Source: Metopolophium dirhodum (lineage: Eukaryota; Arthropoda; Insecta; Hemiptera; Aphididae). From it: 64,000 nucleotides of DNA. Shown here piece by piece: positions 22,301-36,700 of the stretch. Position 1 is the stretch's first letter; each line of letters begins with the position of its first letter. Location: NCBI RefSeq assembly GCF_019925205.1, contig NC_083560.1:3720001-3784000 (forward strand). The letters run 5' to 3'. The notes beneath the pieces are model-generated. The model was not told the origin of the DNA. It searched no databases and saw only the letters and a program-made list of their open reading frames with translations. Position numbers and translations under genes: made by a program.

Positions 22301-25300
22301 CAGAAAGCCAGGAAAATTCTCCATAAGTCGTTCATAGTTTAAAAGTGTACACGGCTTTCGGAGACATAGTTATATGCCTCAGACCAGGCCAGGGGACCGT
22401 TTTTTCGTAGATCCTCTTGTACAGACAAACGAGCAATTTATAATTATTCCAACCATGTTCCGGAAGGTTGTGACGCATTAAGCCTAAATATTCGGAAAAT
22501 TAGGCAAGTTCTCTATAAGACGTTCATAGTTCAAAAGTGTTCACGGCTTTCGGGTACATAGTAATATACCTCAGACCAGGCAAGGGGACCGTTTTTTTGT
22601 AGAGCCGCGATACAGGCAAACGTGCTATTTATAATTTTTCCGACCGTGTTCCGGAAAATGGCGACGCATCAAACCTATATATTTGGAAAGCCAGGAAAAT
22701 TCTCCATAAGTCGTTCATAATTCAAAAGTGTACACGGCTTTCGGGGACATGGTAATATGTCTCAGACCAGGCCAGGGGACTGTTTTTTTATAGAGCTGCG
22801 GTACTGGGAAACGTATCGTTTAAAATTTTCTGACCGTGTTCTGGAAGGTGGCCACGCATAAACCTATATATTCGAAAAGCCAGGAAAAGTCTCCATAAGT
22901 CGTTCATAGTTCAAAAGTGTACACGGCTTTCGCAGACATAGTAATATACCTCAGACCAGGCCAGGGGACCGTTTTTTCGTAGATCCTCTTGTACAGACAA
23001 ACGTGCTATTTATAATTTTTCCAACCGTGTTCCGGAAGTTTGTGACGCATTAAGCCTATATATTCGGAAAATTAGGCAAGTTCTCTATAAGTCGTCCATA
23101 GTTCAAAAGTGTTCACGGCTTTCGGGTACATAGTAATATACCTCAGACCAGGCAAGGGGACAGTTTTTTTGTAGAGCCGCGATACAGGCAAACGTGCTAT
23201 TTATAATTTTTCCGACCGTGTTCCGGAAAATGGCGACGCATCAAACCTATATATTTGGAAAGCCATGAAAATTCTCCATAAGTCGTTCATAATTCAAAAG
23301 TGTACACGGCTTTCGGGGACATGGTAATATGTCTCAGACCAGGCCAGGGGACTGTTTTTTTATAGAGCTGCGGTACAGGGAAACGTATTGTTTATCATTT
23401 TTCCGACCGTGTTCAAGAAGGTGGCGACACATTAAACATATATATTCAGAAAGTAAAGAAAATTCTCCATAAGTTGTTCGTAGTTCAGAAGTGTACACGG
23501 CTTTCGGGGACATAGTAATATGCCTCAGACCAGGCCAGGGGACCGTTATTTTATAGATCTGCGGTACAGGCAAACGTGCCATTTATAATTTTTCTGACCG
23601 TGTTTTGGAAGGTGGCCACGCACCAAATCTATATATTCGAAAAGCCAGGAAAATTCTCCATAAGTCGTTCATAGTTTAAAAGTGTACACGGCTTTCGGAG
23701 ACATAGTTATATGCCTCAGACCAGGCCAGGGGACCGTTTTTTCGTAGATCCTCTTGTACAGACAAACGAGCAATTTATAATTATTCCAACCATGTTCCGG
23801 AAGGTTGTGACGCATTAAGCCTAAATATTCGGAAAATTAGGCAAGTTCTCTATAAGACGTTCATAGTTCAAAAGTGTTCACGGCTTTCGGGTACATAGTA
23901 ATATACCTCAGACCAGGCAAGGGGACCGTTTTTTTGTAGAGCCGCGATACAGGCAAACGTGCTATTTATAATTTTTCCGACCGTGTTCCGGAAAATGGCG
24001 ACGCATCAAACCTATATATTTGGAAAGCCAGGAAAATTCTCCATAAGTCGTTCATAATTCAAAAGTGTACACAGCTTTCGGGGACATGGTAATATGTCTC
24101 AGACCAGGCCAGGGGACTGTTTTTTTATAGAGCTGCGGTACTGGGAAACGTATCGTTTAAAATTTTCTGACCGTGTTCTGGAAGGTGGCCACGCATAAAC
24201 CTATATATTCGAAAAGCCAGGAAAAGTCTCCATAAGTCGTTCATAGTTCAAAAGTGTACACGGCTTTCGCAGACATAGTAATATACCTCAGACCAGGCCA
24301 GGGGACCGTTTTTTCGTAGATCCTCTTGTACAGACAAACGTGCTATTTATAATTTTTCCAACCGTGTTCCGGAAGTTTGTGACGCATTAAGCCTATATAT
24401 TCGGAAAATTAGGCAAGTTCTCTATAAGTCGTCCATAGTTCAAAAGTGTTCACGGCTTTCGGGTACATAGTAATATACCTCAGACCAGGCAAGGGGACAG
24501 TTTTTTTGTAGAGCCGCGATACAGGCAAACGTGCTATTTATAATTTTTCCGACCGTGTTCCGGAAAATGGCGACGCATCAAACCTATATATTTGGAAAGC
24601 CATGAAAATTCTCCATAAGTCGTTCATAATTCAAAAGTGTACACGGCTTTCGGGGACATGGTAATATGTCTCAGACCAGGCCAGGGGACTGTTTTTTTAT
24701 AGAGCTGCGGTACAGGGAAACGTATTGTTAATCATTTTTCCGACCGTGTTCAAGAAGGTGGCGACACATTAAACATATATATTCAGAAAGTAAAGAAAAT
24801 TCTCCATAAGTTGTTCGTAGTTCAGGAGTGTACACGGCTTTCGGGGACATAGTAATATGCCTCAGACCAGGCCAGGGGACCGTTATTTTATAGATCTGCG
24901 GTACAGGCAAACGTGCCATTTATAATTTTTCTGACCGTGTTTTGGAAGGTGGCCACGCACCAAATCTATATATTCGAAAAGCCAGGAAAATTCTCCATAA
25001 GTCGTTCATAGTTTAAAAGTGTACACGGCTTTCGGAGACATAGTTATATGCCTCAGACCAGGCCAGGGGACCGTTTTTTCGTAGATCCTCTTGTAGAGAC
25101 AAACGTGCCATTTATAATTATTCCAACCGTGTTCCGGAAGGTTGTGACGCATTAAGCCTATATATTCGGAAAATTAGGCAAGTTCTCTATAAGACGTTCA
25201 TAGTTCAAAAGTGTTCACGGCTTTCGGGTACATAGTAATATACCTCAGACCAGGCAAGGGGACAGTTTTTTTGTAGAGCCGCGATACAGGCAAACGTGCT

Positions 25301-28300
25301 ATTTATAATTTTTCCGACCGTGTTCCGGAAAATGGCGACGCATCAAACCTATATATTTGGAAAGCCATGAAAATTCTCCATAAGTCGTTCATAATTCAAA
25401 AGTGTACATGGCTTTCGGGTACATAGTAATATGCCTCAGACCAGGCTATGGGACTGTTATTTTTATAGAGCTGCGGTAGAGGGAAACGTATTGTTTATCA
25501 TTTTTCCGACCGTGTTCAAGAAGGTGGCGACACATTAAACATATATATTCAGAAAGTAAAGAAAATTCTCCATAAGTTGTTCGTAGTTCAGGAGTGTACA
25601 CGGCTTTCGGGGACATAGTAATATGCCTCAGACCAGGCCAGGGGACCGTTATTTTATAGATCTGCGGTACAGGCAAACGTGCCATTTATAATTTTTCTGA
25701 CCGTGTTCCGGAAGTTTGTGACGCATTAAGCCTATATATTCGGAAAATTAGGCAAGTTCTCTATAAGTCGTCCATAGTTCAAAAGTGTACAAGGCTTTCG
25801 GGGACATAGTAATATGTCTCAGACCAGGCCAGGGGACTGTTTTTTTCATTAAGCTGCGGTACAGGGAAACGTGCTATTTATAATTTTTCCGACCGTGTTC
25901 CGGAAAATGGCGACGCATCAAACCTATATATTTGGAAAGCCAGGAAAATTTTCCATAAGTCGTTCATAATTCAAAAGTGTACATGGCTTTCGGGTACATA
26001 GTAATATGCCTCAGACCAGGCCATGGGACTGTTATTTTTATAGAGCTGCGGTAGAGGGAAACGTATTGTTTATCATTTTTCCGACCGTGTTCAAGAAGGT
26101 GGCGACACATTAAACATATATATTCAGAAAGTAAAGAAAATTCTCCATAAGTTGTTCGTAGTTCAGGAGTGTACACGGCTTTCGGGGACATAGTAATATG
26201 CCTCAGACCAGGCCAGGGGACCGTTATTTTATAGATCTGCGGTACAGGCAAACGTGCTATTTATAATTTTTCCGACCGTGTTCCGGAAAATGGCGACGCA
26301 TCAAACCTATATATTTGGAAAGCCAGGAAAATTCTCCATAAGTCGTTCATAATTCAAAAGTGTACACGGCTTTCGGGGACATAGTAATATGCCTCAGACC
26401 AGGCCAGGGGACCGTTTTTTTATAGAGCTGCGGTACTGGGAAACGTATCGTTTAAAATTTTCTGACCGTGTTCTGGAAGGTGGCCACGCATAAACCTATA
26501 TATTCGAAAAGCCAGGAAAAGTCTCCATAAGTCGTTCATAGTTCAAAAGTGTACACGGCTTTCGCAGACATAGTAATATACCTCAGACCAGGCCAGGGGA
26601 CCGTTTTTTCGTAGATCCTCTTGTACAGACAAACGTGCTATTTATAATTTTTCCAACCGTGTTCCGGAAGTTTGTGACGCATTAAGCCTATATATTCGGA
26701 AAATTAGGCAAGTTCTCTATAAGTCGTCCATAGTTCAAAAGTGTACAAGGCTTTCGGGGACATAGTAATATGTCTCAGACCAGGCCAGGGGACTGTTTTT
26801 TTCATTAAGCTGCGGTACAGGGAAACGTGCTATTTATAATTTTTCCGACCGTGTTCCGGAAAATGGCGACGCATCAAACCTATATATTTGGAAAGCCAAG
26901 AAAATTTTCCATAAGTCGTTCATAATTCAAAAGTGTACATGGCTTTCGGGTACATAGTAATATGCCTCAGACCAGGCCATGGGACTGTTATTTTTATAGA
27001 CCTGCGGTACAGGGAAACGTATTGTTTATCATTTTTCCGACCGTGTTCAAGAAGGTGGCGACACATTAAACATATATATTCAGAAAGCCAGGAAAATTCT
27101 CCATAAGTCGTTCATAGTTTAAAAGTGTACACGGCTTTCGGAGACATAGTTATATGCCTCAGACCAGGCCAGGGGACCGTTTTTTCGTAGATCCTCTTGT
27201 ACAGACAAACGAGCAATTTATAATTATTCCAACCATGTTCCGGAAGGTTGTGACGCATTAAGCCTAAATATTCGGAAAATTAGGCAAGTTCTCTATAAGA
27301 CGTTCATAGTTCAAAAGTGTTCACGGCTTTCGGGTACATAGTAATATACCTCAGACCAGGCAAGGGGACCGTTTTTTTGTAGAGCCGCGATACAGGCAAA
27401 CGTGCTATTTATAATTTTTCCGACCGTGTTCCGGAAAATGGCGACGCATCAAACCTATATATTTGGAAAGCCAGGAAAATTCTCCATAAGTCGTTCATAA
27501 TTCAAAAGTGTACACGGCTTTCGGGGACATGGTAATATGTCTCAGACCAGGCCAGGGGACTGTTTTTTTATAGAGCTGCGGTACTGGGAAACGTATCGTT
27601 TAAAATTTTCTGACCGTGTTCTGGAAGGTGGCCACGCATAAACCTATATATTCGAAAAGCCAGGAAAAGTCTCCATAAGTCGTTCATAGTTCAAAAGTGT
27701 ACACGGCTTTCGCAGACATAGTAATATACCTCAGACCAGGCCAGGGGACCGTTTTTTCGTAGATCCTCTTGTACAGACAAACGTGCTATTTATAATTTTT
27801 CCAACCGTGTTCCGGAAGTTTGTGACGCATTAAGCCTATATATTCGGAAAATTAGGCAAGTTCTCTATAAGTCGTCCATAGTTCAAAAGTGTTCACGGCT
27901 TTCGGGTACATAGTAATATACCTCAGACCAGGCAAGGGGACAGTTTTTTTGTAGAGCCGCGATACAGGCAAACGTGCTATTTATAATTTTTCCGACCGTG
28001 TTCCGGAAAATGGCGACGCATCAAACCTATATATTTGGAAAGCCATGAAAATTCTCCATAAGTCGTTCATAATTCAAAAGTGTACACGGCTTTCGGGGAC
28101 ATGGTAATATGTCTCAGACCAGGCCAGGGGACTGTTTTTTTATAGAGCTGCGGTACAGGGAAACGTATTGTTTATCATTTTTCCGACCGTGTTCAAGAAG
28201 GTGGCGACACATTAAACATATATATTCAGAAAGTAAAGAAAATTCTCCATAAGTTGTTCGTAGTTCAGGAGTGTACACGGCTTTCGGGGACATAGTAATA

Positions 28301-30523
28301 TGCCTCAGACCAGGCCAGGGGACCGTTATTTTATAGATCTGCGGTACAGGCAAACGTGCCATTTATAATTTTTCTGACCGTGTTTTGGAAGGTGGCCACG
28401 CACCAAATCTATATATTCGAAAAGCCAGGAAAATTCTCCATAAGTCGTTCATAGTTTAAAAGTGTACACGGCTTTCGGAGACATAGTTATATGCCTCAGA
28501 CCAGGCCAGGGGACCGTTTTTTCGTAGATCCTCTTGTAGAGACAAACGTGCCATTTATAATTATTCCAACCGTGTTCCGGAAGGTTGTGACGCATTAAGC
28601 CTATATATTCGGAAAATTAGGCAAGTTCTCTATAAGACGTTCATAGTTCAAAAGTGTTCACGGCTTTCGGGTACATAGTAATATACCTCAGACCAGGCAA
28701 GGGGACAGTTTTTTTGTAGAGCCGCGATACAGGCAAACGTGCTATTTATAATTTTTCCGACCGTGTTCCGGAAAATGGCGACGCATCAAACCTATATATT
28801 TGGAAAGCCATGAAAATTCTCCATAAGTCGTTCATAATTCAAAAGTGTACATGGCTTTCGGGTACATAGTAATATGCCTCAGACCAGGCCATGGGACTGT
28901 TATTTTTATAGAGCTGCGGTAGAGGGAAACGTATTGTTTATCATTTTTCCGACCGTGTTCAAGAAGGTGGCGACACATTAAACATATATATTCAGAAAGT
29001 AAAGAAAATTCTCCATAAGTTGTTCGTAGTTCAGGAGTGTACACGGCTTTCGGGGACATAGTAATATGCCTCAGACCAGGCCAGGGGACCGTTATTTTAT
29101 AGATCTGCGGTACAGGCAAACGTGCCATTTATAATTTTTCTGACCGTGTTCCGGAAGTTTGTGACGCATTAAGCCTATATATTCGGAAAATTAGGCAAGT
29201 TCTCTATAAGTCGTCCATAGTTCAAAAGTGTACAAGGCTTTCGGGGACATAGTAATATGTCTCAGACCAGGCCAGGGGACTGTTTTTTTCATTAAGCTGC
29301 GGTACAGGGAAACGTGCTATTTATAATTTTTCCGACCGTGTTCCGGAAAATGGCGACGCATCAAACCTATATATTTGGAAAGCCAGGAAAATTTTCCATA
29401 AGTCGTTCATAATTCAAAAGTGTACATGGCTTTCGGGTACATAGTAATATGCCTCAGACCAGGCCATGGGACTGTTATTTTTATAGAGCTGCGGTAGAGG
29501 GAAACGTATTGTTTATCATTTTTCCGACCGTGTTCAAGAAGGTGGCGACACATTAAACATATATATTCAGAAAGTAAAGAAAATTCTCCATAAGTTGTTC
29601 GTAGTTCAGGAGTGTACACGGCTTTCGGGGACATAGTAATATGCCTCAGACCAGGCCAGGGGACCGTTATTTTATAGATCTGCGGTACAGGCAAACGTGC
29701 TATTTATAATTTTTCCGACCGTGTTCCGGAAAATGGCGACGCATCAAACCTATATATTTGGAAAGCCAGGAAAATTCTCCATAAGTCGTTCATAATTCAA
29801 AAGTGTACACGGCTTTCGGGGACATAGTAATATGCCTCAGACCAGGCCAGGGGACCGTTTTTTTATAGAGCTGCGGTACTGGGAAACGTATCGTTTAAAA
29901 TTTTCTGACCGTGTTCTGGAAGGTGGCCACGCATAAACCTATATATTCGAAAAGCCAGGAAAAGTCTCCATAAGTCGTTCATAGTTCAAAAGTGTACACG
30001 GCTTTCGCAGACATAGTAATATACCTCAGACCAGGCCAGGGGACCGTTTTTTCGTAGATCCTCTTGTACAGACAAACGTGCTATTTATAATTTTTCCAAC
30101 CGTGTTCCGGAAGTTTGTGACGCATTAAGCCTATATATTCGGAAAATTAGGCAAGTTCTCTATAAGTCGTCCATAGTTCAAAAGTGTACAAGGCTTTCGG
30201 GGACATAGTAATATGTCTCAGACCAGGCCAGGGGACTGTTTTTTTCATTAAGCTGCGGTACAGGGAAACGTGCTATTTATAATTTTTCCGACCGTGTTCC
30301 GGAAAATGGCGACGCATCAAACCTATATATTTGGAAAGCCAGGAAAATTTTCCATAAGTCGTTCATAATTCAAAAGTGTACATGGCTTTCGGGTACATAG
30401 TAATATGCCTCAGACCAGGCCATGGGACTGTTATTTTTATAGAGCTGCGGTACAGGGAAACGTATTGTTTATCATTTTTCCGACCGTGTTCAAGAAGGTG
30501 GCGACACATTAAACATATATATT
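22301..30523. repeat. Nested 25-mer (4780 bp) and 18-mer (3443 bp) copies
   Basis: The rare junction CAGAAAGCCAGG starts at 22,301, 27,081 and 30,524. The first unit is 4780 bp (25 monomers) and the second 3443 bp (18 monomers). The difference, 1337 bp, equals an extra 7-mer. That 7-mer is present twice in the first unit (22,304-23,640 and 23,641-24,977) and once in the second (27,084-28,420). Other markers keep the 3443-bp offset (25,845/29,288 and 26,801/30,244). Confidence 0.85.
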
Positions 30524-31490
30524 CAGAAAGCCAGGAAAATTCTCCATAAGTCGTTCATAGTTTAAAAGTGTACACGGCTTTCGGAGACATAGTTATATGC
30601 CTCAGACCAGGCCAGGGGACCGTTTTTTCGTAGATCCTCTTGTACAGACAAACGAGCAATTTATAATTATTCCAACCATGTTCCGGAAGGTTGTGACGCA
30701 TTAAGCCTAAATATTCGGAAAATTAGGCAAGTTCTCTATAAGACGTTCATAGTTCAAAAGTGTTCACGGCTTTCGGGTACATAGTAATATACCTCAGACC
30801 AGGCAAGGGGACCGTTTTTTTTGTAGAGCCGCGATACAGGCAAACGTGCTATTTATAATTTTTCCGACCGTGTTCCGGAAAATGGCGACGCATCAAACCT
30901 ATATATTTGGAAAGCCAGGAAAATTCTCCATAAGTCGTTCATAATTCAAAAGTGTACACGGCTTTCGGGGACATGGTAATATGTCTCAGACCAGGCCAGG
31001 GGACTGTTTTTTTATAGAGCTGCGGTACAGGGAAACGTATTGTTTATCATTTTTCCGACCGTGTTCAAGAAGGTGGCGACACATTAAACATATATATTCA
31101 GAAAGTAAAGAAAATTCTCCATAAGTTGTTCGTAGTTCAGGAGTGTACACGGCTTTCGGGGACATAGTAATATGCCTCAGACCAGGCCAGGGGACCGTTA
31201 TTTTATAGATCTGCGGTACAGGCAAACGTGCCATTTATAATTTTTCTGACCGTGTTTTGGAAGGTGGCCACGCACCAAATCTATATATTCGAAAAGCCAG
31301 GAAAATTCTCCATAAGTCGTTCATAGTTTAAAAGTGTTCACGGCTTTCGGGTACATAGTAATATACCTCAGACCAGGCAAGGGGACAGTTTTTTTGTAGA
31401 GCCGCGATACAGGCAAACGTGCTATTTATAATTTTTCCGACCGTGTTCCGGAAAATGGCGACGCATCAAACCTATATATTTGGAAAGCCA

Positions 31491-33720
31491 GGAAAATTTT
31501 CCATAAGTCGTTCATAATTCAAAAGTGTACATGGCTTTCGGGTACATAGTAATATGCCTCAGACCAGGCCATGGGACTGTTATTTTTATAGAGCTGCGGT
31601 AGAGGGAAACGTATTGTTTATCATTTTTCCGACCGTGTTCAAGAAGGTTGCGACACATTAAACATATATATTCAGAAAGTAAAGAAAATTCTCCGTAAGT
31701 TGTTCGTAGTTCAGGAGTGTACACGGCTTTCGGGGACATAGTAATATGCCTCAGACCAGGCCAGGGGACCGTTATTTTATAGATCTGCGGTACAGGCAAA
31801 CGTGCTATTTATAATTTTTCCGACCGTGTTCCGGAAAATGGCGACGCATCAAACCTATATATTTGGAAAGCCAGGAAAATTCTCCATAAGTCGTTCATAA
31901 TTCAAAAGTGTACACGGCTTTCGGGGACATAGTAATATGCCTCAGACCAGGCCAGGGGACCGTTTTTTTATAGAGCTGCGGTACTGGGAAACGTATCGTT
32001 TAAAATTTTCTGACCGTGTTCTGGAAGGTGGCCACGCATAAACCTATATATTCGAAAAGCCAGGAAAAGTCTCCATAAGTCGTTCATAGTTCAAAAGTGT
32101 ACACGGCTTTCGCAGACATAGTAATATACCTCAGACCAGGCCAGGGGACCGTTTTTTCGTAGATCCTCTTGTACAGACAAACGTGCTATTTATAATTTTT
32201 CCAACCGTGTTCCGGAAGTTTGTGACGCATTAAGCCTATATATTCGGAAAATTAGGCAAGTTCTCTATAAGTCGTCCATAGTTCAAAAGTGTACAAGGCT
32301 TTCGGGGACATAGTAATATGTCTCAGACCAGGCCAGGGGACTGTTTTTTTCATTAAGCTGCGGTACAGGGAAACGTGCTATTTATAATTTTTCCGACCGT
32401 GTTCCGGAAAATGGCGACGCATCAAACCTATATATTTGGAAAGCCAGGAAAATTTTCCATAAGTCGTTCATAATTCAAAAGTGTACATGGCTTTCGGGTA
32501 CATAGTAATATGCCTCAGACCAGGCCATGGGACTGTTATTTTTATAGAGCTGCGGTAGAGGGAAACGTATTGTTTATCATTTTTCCGACCGTGTTCAAGA
32601 AGGTGGCGACACATTAAACATATATATTCAGAAAGTAAAGAAAATTCTCCATAAGTTGTTCGTAGTTCAGGAGTGTACACGGCTTTCGGGGACATAGTAA
32701 TATGCCTCAGACCAGGCCAGGGGACCGTTATTTTATAGATCTGCGGTACAGGCAAACGTGCTATTTATAATTTTTCCGACCGTGTTCCGGAAAATGGCGA
32801 CGCATCAAACCTATATATTTGGAAAGCCAGGAAAATTCTCCATAAGTCGTTCATAATTCAAAAGTGTACACGGCTTTCGGGGACATAGTAATATGCCTCA
32901 GACCAGGCCAGGGGACCGTTTTTTTATAGAGCTGCGGTACTGGGAAACGTATCGTTTAAAATTTTCTGACCGTGTTCTGGAAGGTGGCCACGCATAAACC
33001 TATATATTCGAAAAGCCAGGAAAAGTCTCCATAAGTCGTTCATAGTTCAAAAGTGTACACGGCTTTCGCAGACATAGTAATATACCTCAGACCAGGCCAG
33101 GGGACCGTTTTTTCGTAGATCCTCTTGTACAGACAAACGTGCTATTTATAATTTTTCCAACCGTGTTCCGGAAGTTTGTGACGCATTAAGCCTATATATT
33201 CGGAAAATTAGGCAAGTTCTCTATAAGTCGTCCATAGTTCAAAAGTGTACAAGGCTTTCGGGGACATAGTAATATGTCTCAGACCAGGCCAGGGGACTGT
33301 TTTTTTCATTAAGCTGCGGTACAGGGAAACGTGCTATTTATAATTTTTCCGACCGTGTTCCGGAAAATGGCGACGCATCAAACCTATATATTTGGAAAGC
33401 CAGGAAAATTTTCCATAAGTCGTTCATAATTCAAAAGTGTACATGGCTTTCGGGTACATAGTAATATGCCTCAGACCAGGCCATGGGACTGTTATTTTTA
33501 TAGAGCTGCGGTACAGGGAAACGTATTGTTTATCATTTTTCCGACCGTGTTCAAGAAGGTGGCGACACATTAAACATATATATTCAGAAAGTAAAGAAAA
33601 TTCTCCATAAGTTGTTCGTAGTTCAGGAGTGTACACGGCTTTCGGGGACATAGTAATATGCCTCAGACCAGGCCAGGGGACCGTTATTTTATAGATCTGC
33701 GGTACAGGGAAACGTATCGT
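31491..33720. repeat. 5-mer higher-order repeat (956 bp) in tandem
   Basis: Equivalent segments start near 31,512, 32,468 and 33,424, each 956 bp apart (five monomers), and the TTCATTAAGC marker falls at 32,349 and 33,305. The same 956-bp pairing also occurs at 25,845/26,801 and 29,288/30,244, so the 5-mer is older than the 18-mer duplication. Confidence 0.8.
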
Positions 33721-36700
33721 TTATAATTTTTCTGACCGTGTGCCGGAAATTGTCGACGCATCAAACCTATATATTTGGAAAGCCAGAAAAATTTTCCATA
33801 AGTCGTTCATGTTCAAAAGTGTTCATGGCTTTCGGGTACATAGTAATATTTCTCGGACCAGGCCAGGGGACCGTTTTTTTTGTAGAGCCGTGGTACAGGC
33901 AAACGTGCCATTTATAATTTTTCTGACCGTGTTTTGGAAGGTGGCCACGCACCAAACCTATATATTCGAAAAGCCAGGAAAATTCTCCATAAGTCGTTCA
34001 TAGTTTAAAAGTGTACACGGCTTTCGGAGACATAGTTATATGCCTCAGACCAGGCCAGGGGACCGTTTTTTCGTAGATCCTCTTGTACAGACAAACGTGC
34101 CATTTATAATTATTCCAACCGTGTTCCGGAAGGTTGTGACGCAGTAATCCTATATATTCGGAAAATAAGGCAAGTTCTCTATAAGACGTTCATAGTTCAA
34201 AAGTGTTCACGGCTTTCGGGTACATAGTAATATACCTCAGACCAGGCAAGGGGACCGTTTTTTTGTAGAGCCACGATACAGGCAAACGTGCTATTTATAA
34301 TTTTTCCGACCGTGTTCCGGAAAATGGCGACGCATCAAACCTATATATTTGGAAAGCCAGGAAAATTCTCCATAAGTCGTTTATAATTCAAAAGTGTACA
34401 CGGCTTTCGGGGACATAGTAATATGTCTCAGACCAGGCCAGGGGACTGTTTTTTTCATTAAGCTGCGGTACAGGGAAACGTATCGTTTATAATTTTTCTG
34501 ACCGTGTTCCGGAAGATGACGACGCATTAAACCTATATATTTGGAAAGCCTGGAAAATTCTCCATATGTCGCTCATAATTCAAAAGTGTTCACGGCTTCC
34601 GGGTACATAGTAATATACCTCAGACCAGGCCAGGGGACAGTTTTTTTGTAGAGCCGCGGTACAGGCAAACGAGCAATTTATAATTTTTCTGACCGCGTTC
34701 CGGAAGGTGGCGACGCATCAACATATATAATTGGAAAGCCAGGAAAATTCTCTATAAGCCGATCATAGTTCAATAGTGTACAAGGCTTTCGGTGGCATAG
34801 TACAATGCGTCAGACCATGCCAGGGGACCGTTTTTTTGTAGAGCCGCGTTACAGGCAAACGTGCCTTTTATAATTTTTCTGACCGTGTTTTGGAAGGTGG
34901 CCACGCACCAAACCTATATATTCGATAAGCCAGGAAAATTCTCCATAAGTCGTTCATAGTTTAAAAGTGTACACGGCTTTCGGAGACATAGTTATATGCC
35001 TCAGACCAGGCCAGGGGACCGTTTTTTCGTAGATCCTCTTGTACAGACAAACGTGCCATTTATAATTATTCCAACCGTGTTCCGGAAGGTTGTGACGCAT
35101 TAAGCCTATATATTCGGAAAATTAGGCAAGTCCTCTATAAGACGTTCATAGTTCAAAAGTGTTCACGGCTTTCGGGCACATAGTAATATACCTCAGACCA
35201 GGCAAGGGGACCGTTTTTTCGTAGATCCTCTTGTACAGACAAACGTGCCATTTATAATTATTCCAACCGTGTTCCGGAAGGTTGTGACGCATTAAGCCTA
35301 TATATTCGGAAAATTAGGCAAGTTCTCTATAAGACGTTCATAGTTCAAAAGTGTTCACGGCTTTCGGCTACATAGTAATATATCTCTGACCAGGCAAGGG
35401 GACCGTTTTTTTTGTAGAGCCGCGATACAGGCAAACGTGCTATTTACAATTTTTCCGACCGTGTTCCAAAAAATGGCGACGCATCAAACCTATATATATG
35501 GAAAGCCAGGAAAATTCTCCATAAGTCGTTCATAATTCAAAAGTGTACATGGCTTTCGGGTACATAGTAATATGCCTCAGACCAGGCCATGGGACTGTTA
35601 TTTTTATAGAGTTGCGGTACAGGGAAACGTATCGTTTATAATTTTTCTGACCGTGTGCCGGAAATTGTCGACGCATCAAACCTATATATTTGGAAAGCCA
35701 GAAAAATTTTCCATAAGTCGTTCATGTTCAAAAGTGTTCATGGCTTTCGGGTACATAGTAATATTTCTCGGACCAGGCCAGGGGACCGTTTTTTTGTAGA
35801 GCCGTGGTACAGGCAAACGTTCCATTTATAATTTTTCTGACCGTGTTTTGGAAGGTGGCCACGCGCCAAACCTATATATTTGGAAAGCCAGAAAAATTCT
35901 CCATATGTCGCTCATAATTCAAAAGTGTTCACGGCTTTCGGGTACATAGTAATATGCCTCAGACCAGGCCATGGGACTGTTATTTTTATAGAGCTGCGGT
36001 ACAGGAAACGTATTGTTTATCATTTTTCCGACCGTGTTCCGGAAGGTGGCGACACATTAAACATATATATTCAGAAAGTAAAGAAAATTCTCCATAAGGT
36101 TGTTCGTAGTTCAGGAGTGTACACGGCTTTCGGGGACATAGTAATATGCCTCAGACCAGGCCAGGGGACCGTTATTTTATAGATCTGCAGTACAGGGAAA
36201 CGTATCGTTTATAATTTTTCTGACCGTGTGCCGGAAATTGTCGACACATCAAACCTATATATTTGGAAAGCCAGAAAAATTTTTCATAAGTCGTTCATGT
36301 TCAAAAGTGTTCATGGCTTTCGGGTACATAGTAATATGCCTCGGACCAGGCCAGGGGACAGTTTTTTTGTAGAGCCGCGGTACAGGCAAACGTGCAATTT
36401 ATAATTTTTCCGACCGCGTTCCGGAAGGTGGCGACGCATCAACATATACAATTGGAAAGCCAGGATAATTCTCTATAAGCCGATCATAGTTCAATAGTGT
36501 ACAAGGCTTTCGTAGGCATAGTACTATGCGTCAGACCATGCCAGGGGACCGTTTTTTTGTAGAGCCGCGGTACAGGCAAACGTGCCTTTTATAATTTTTC
36601 CGACCGTGTTCCGGAAGGTGGCGACGCATCAAACCTATATATTTGGAAAGCCAGAAAAATTCTCTATAAGTCGATCATAGTTAAAAAGTGTACACGGTTT

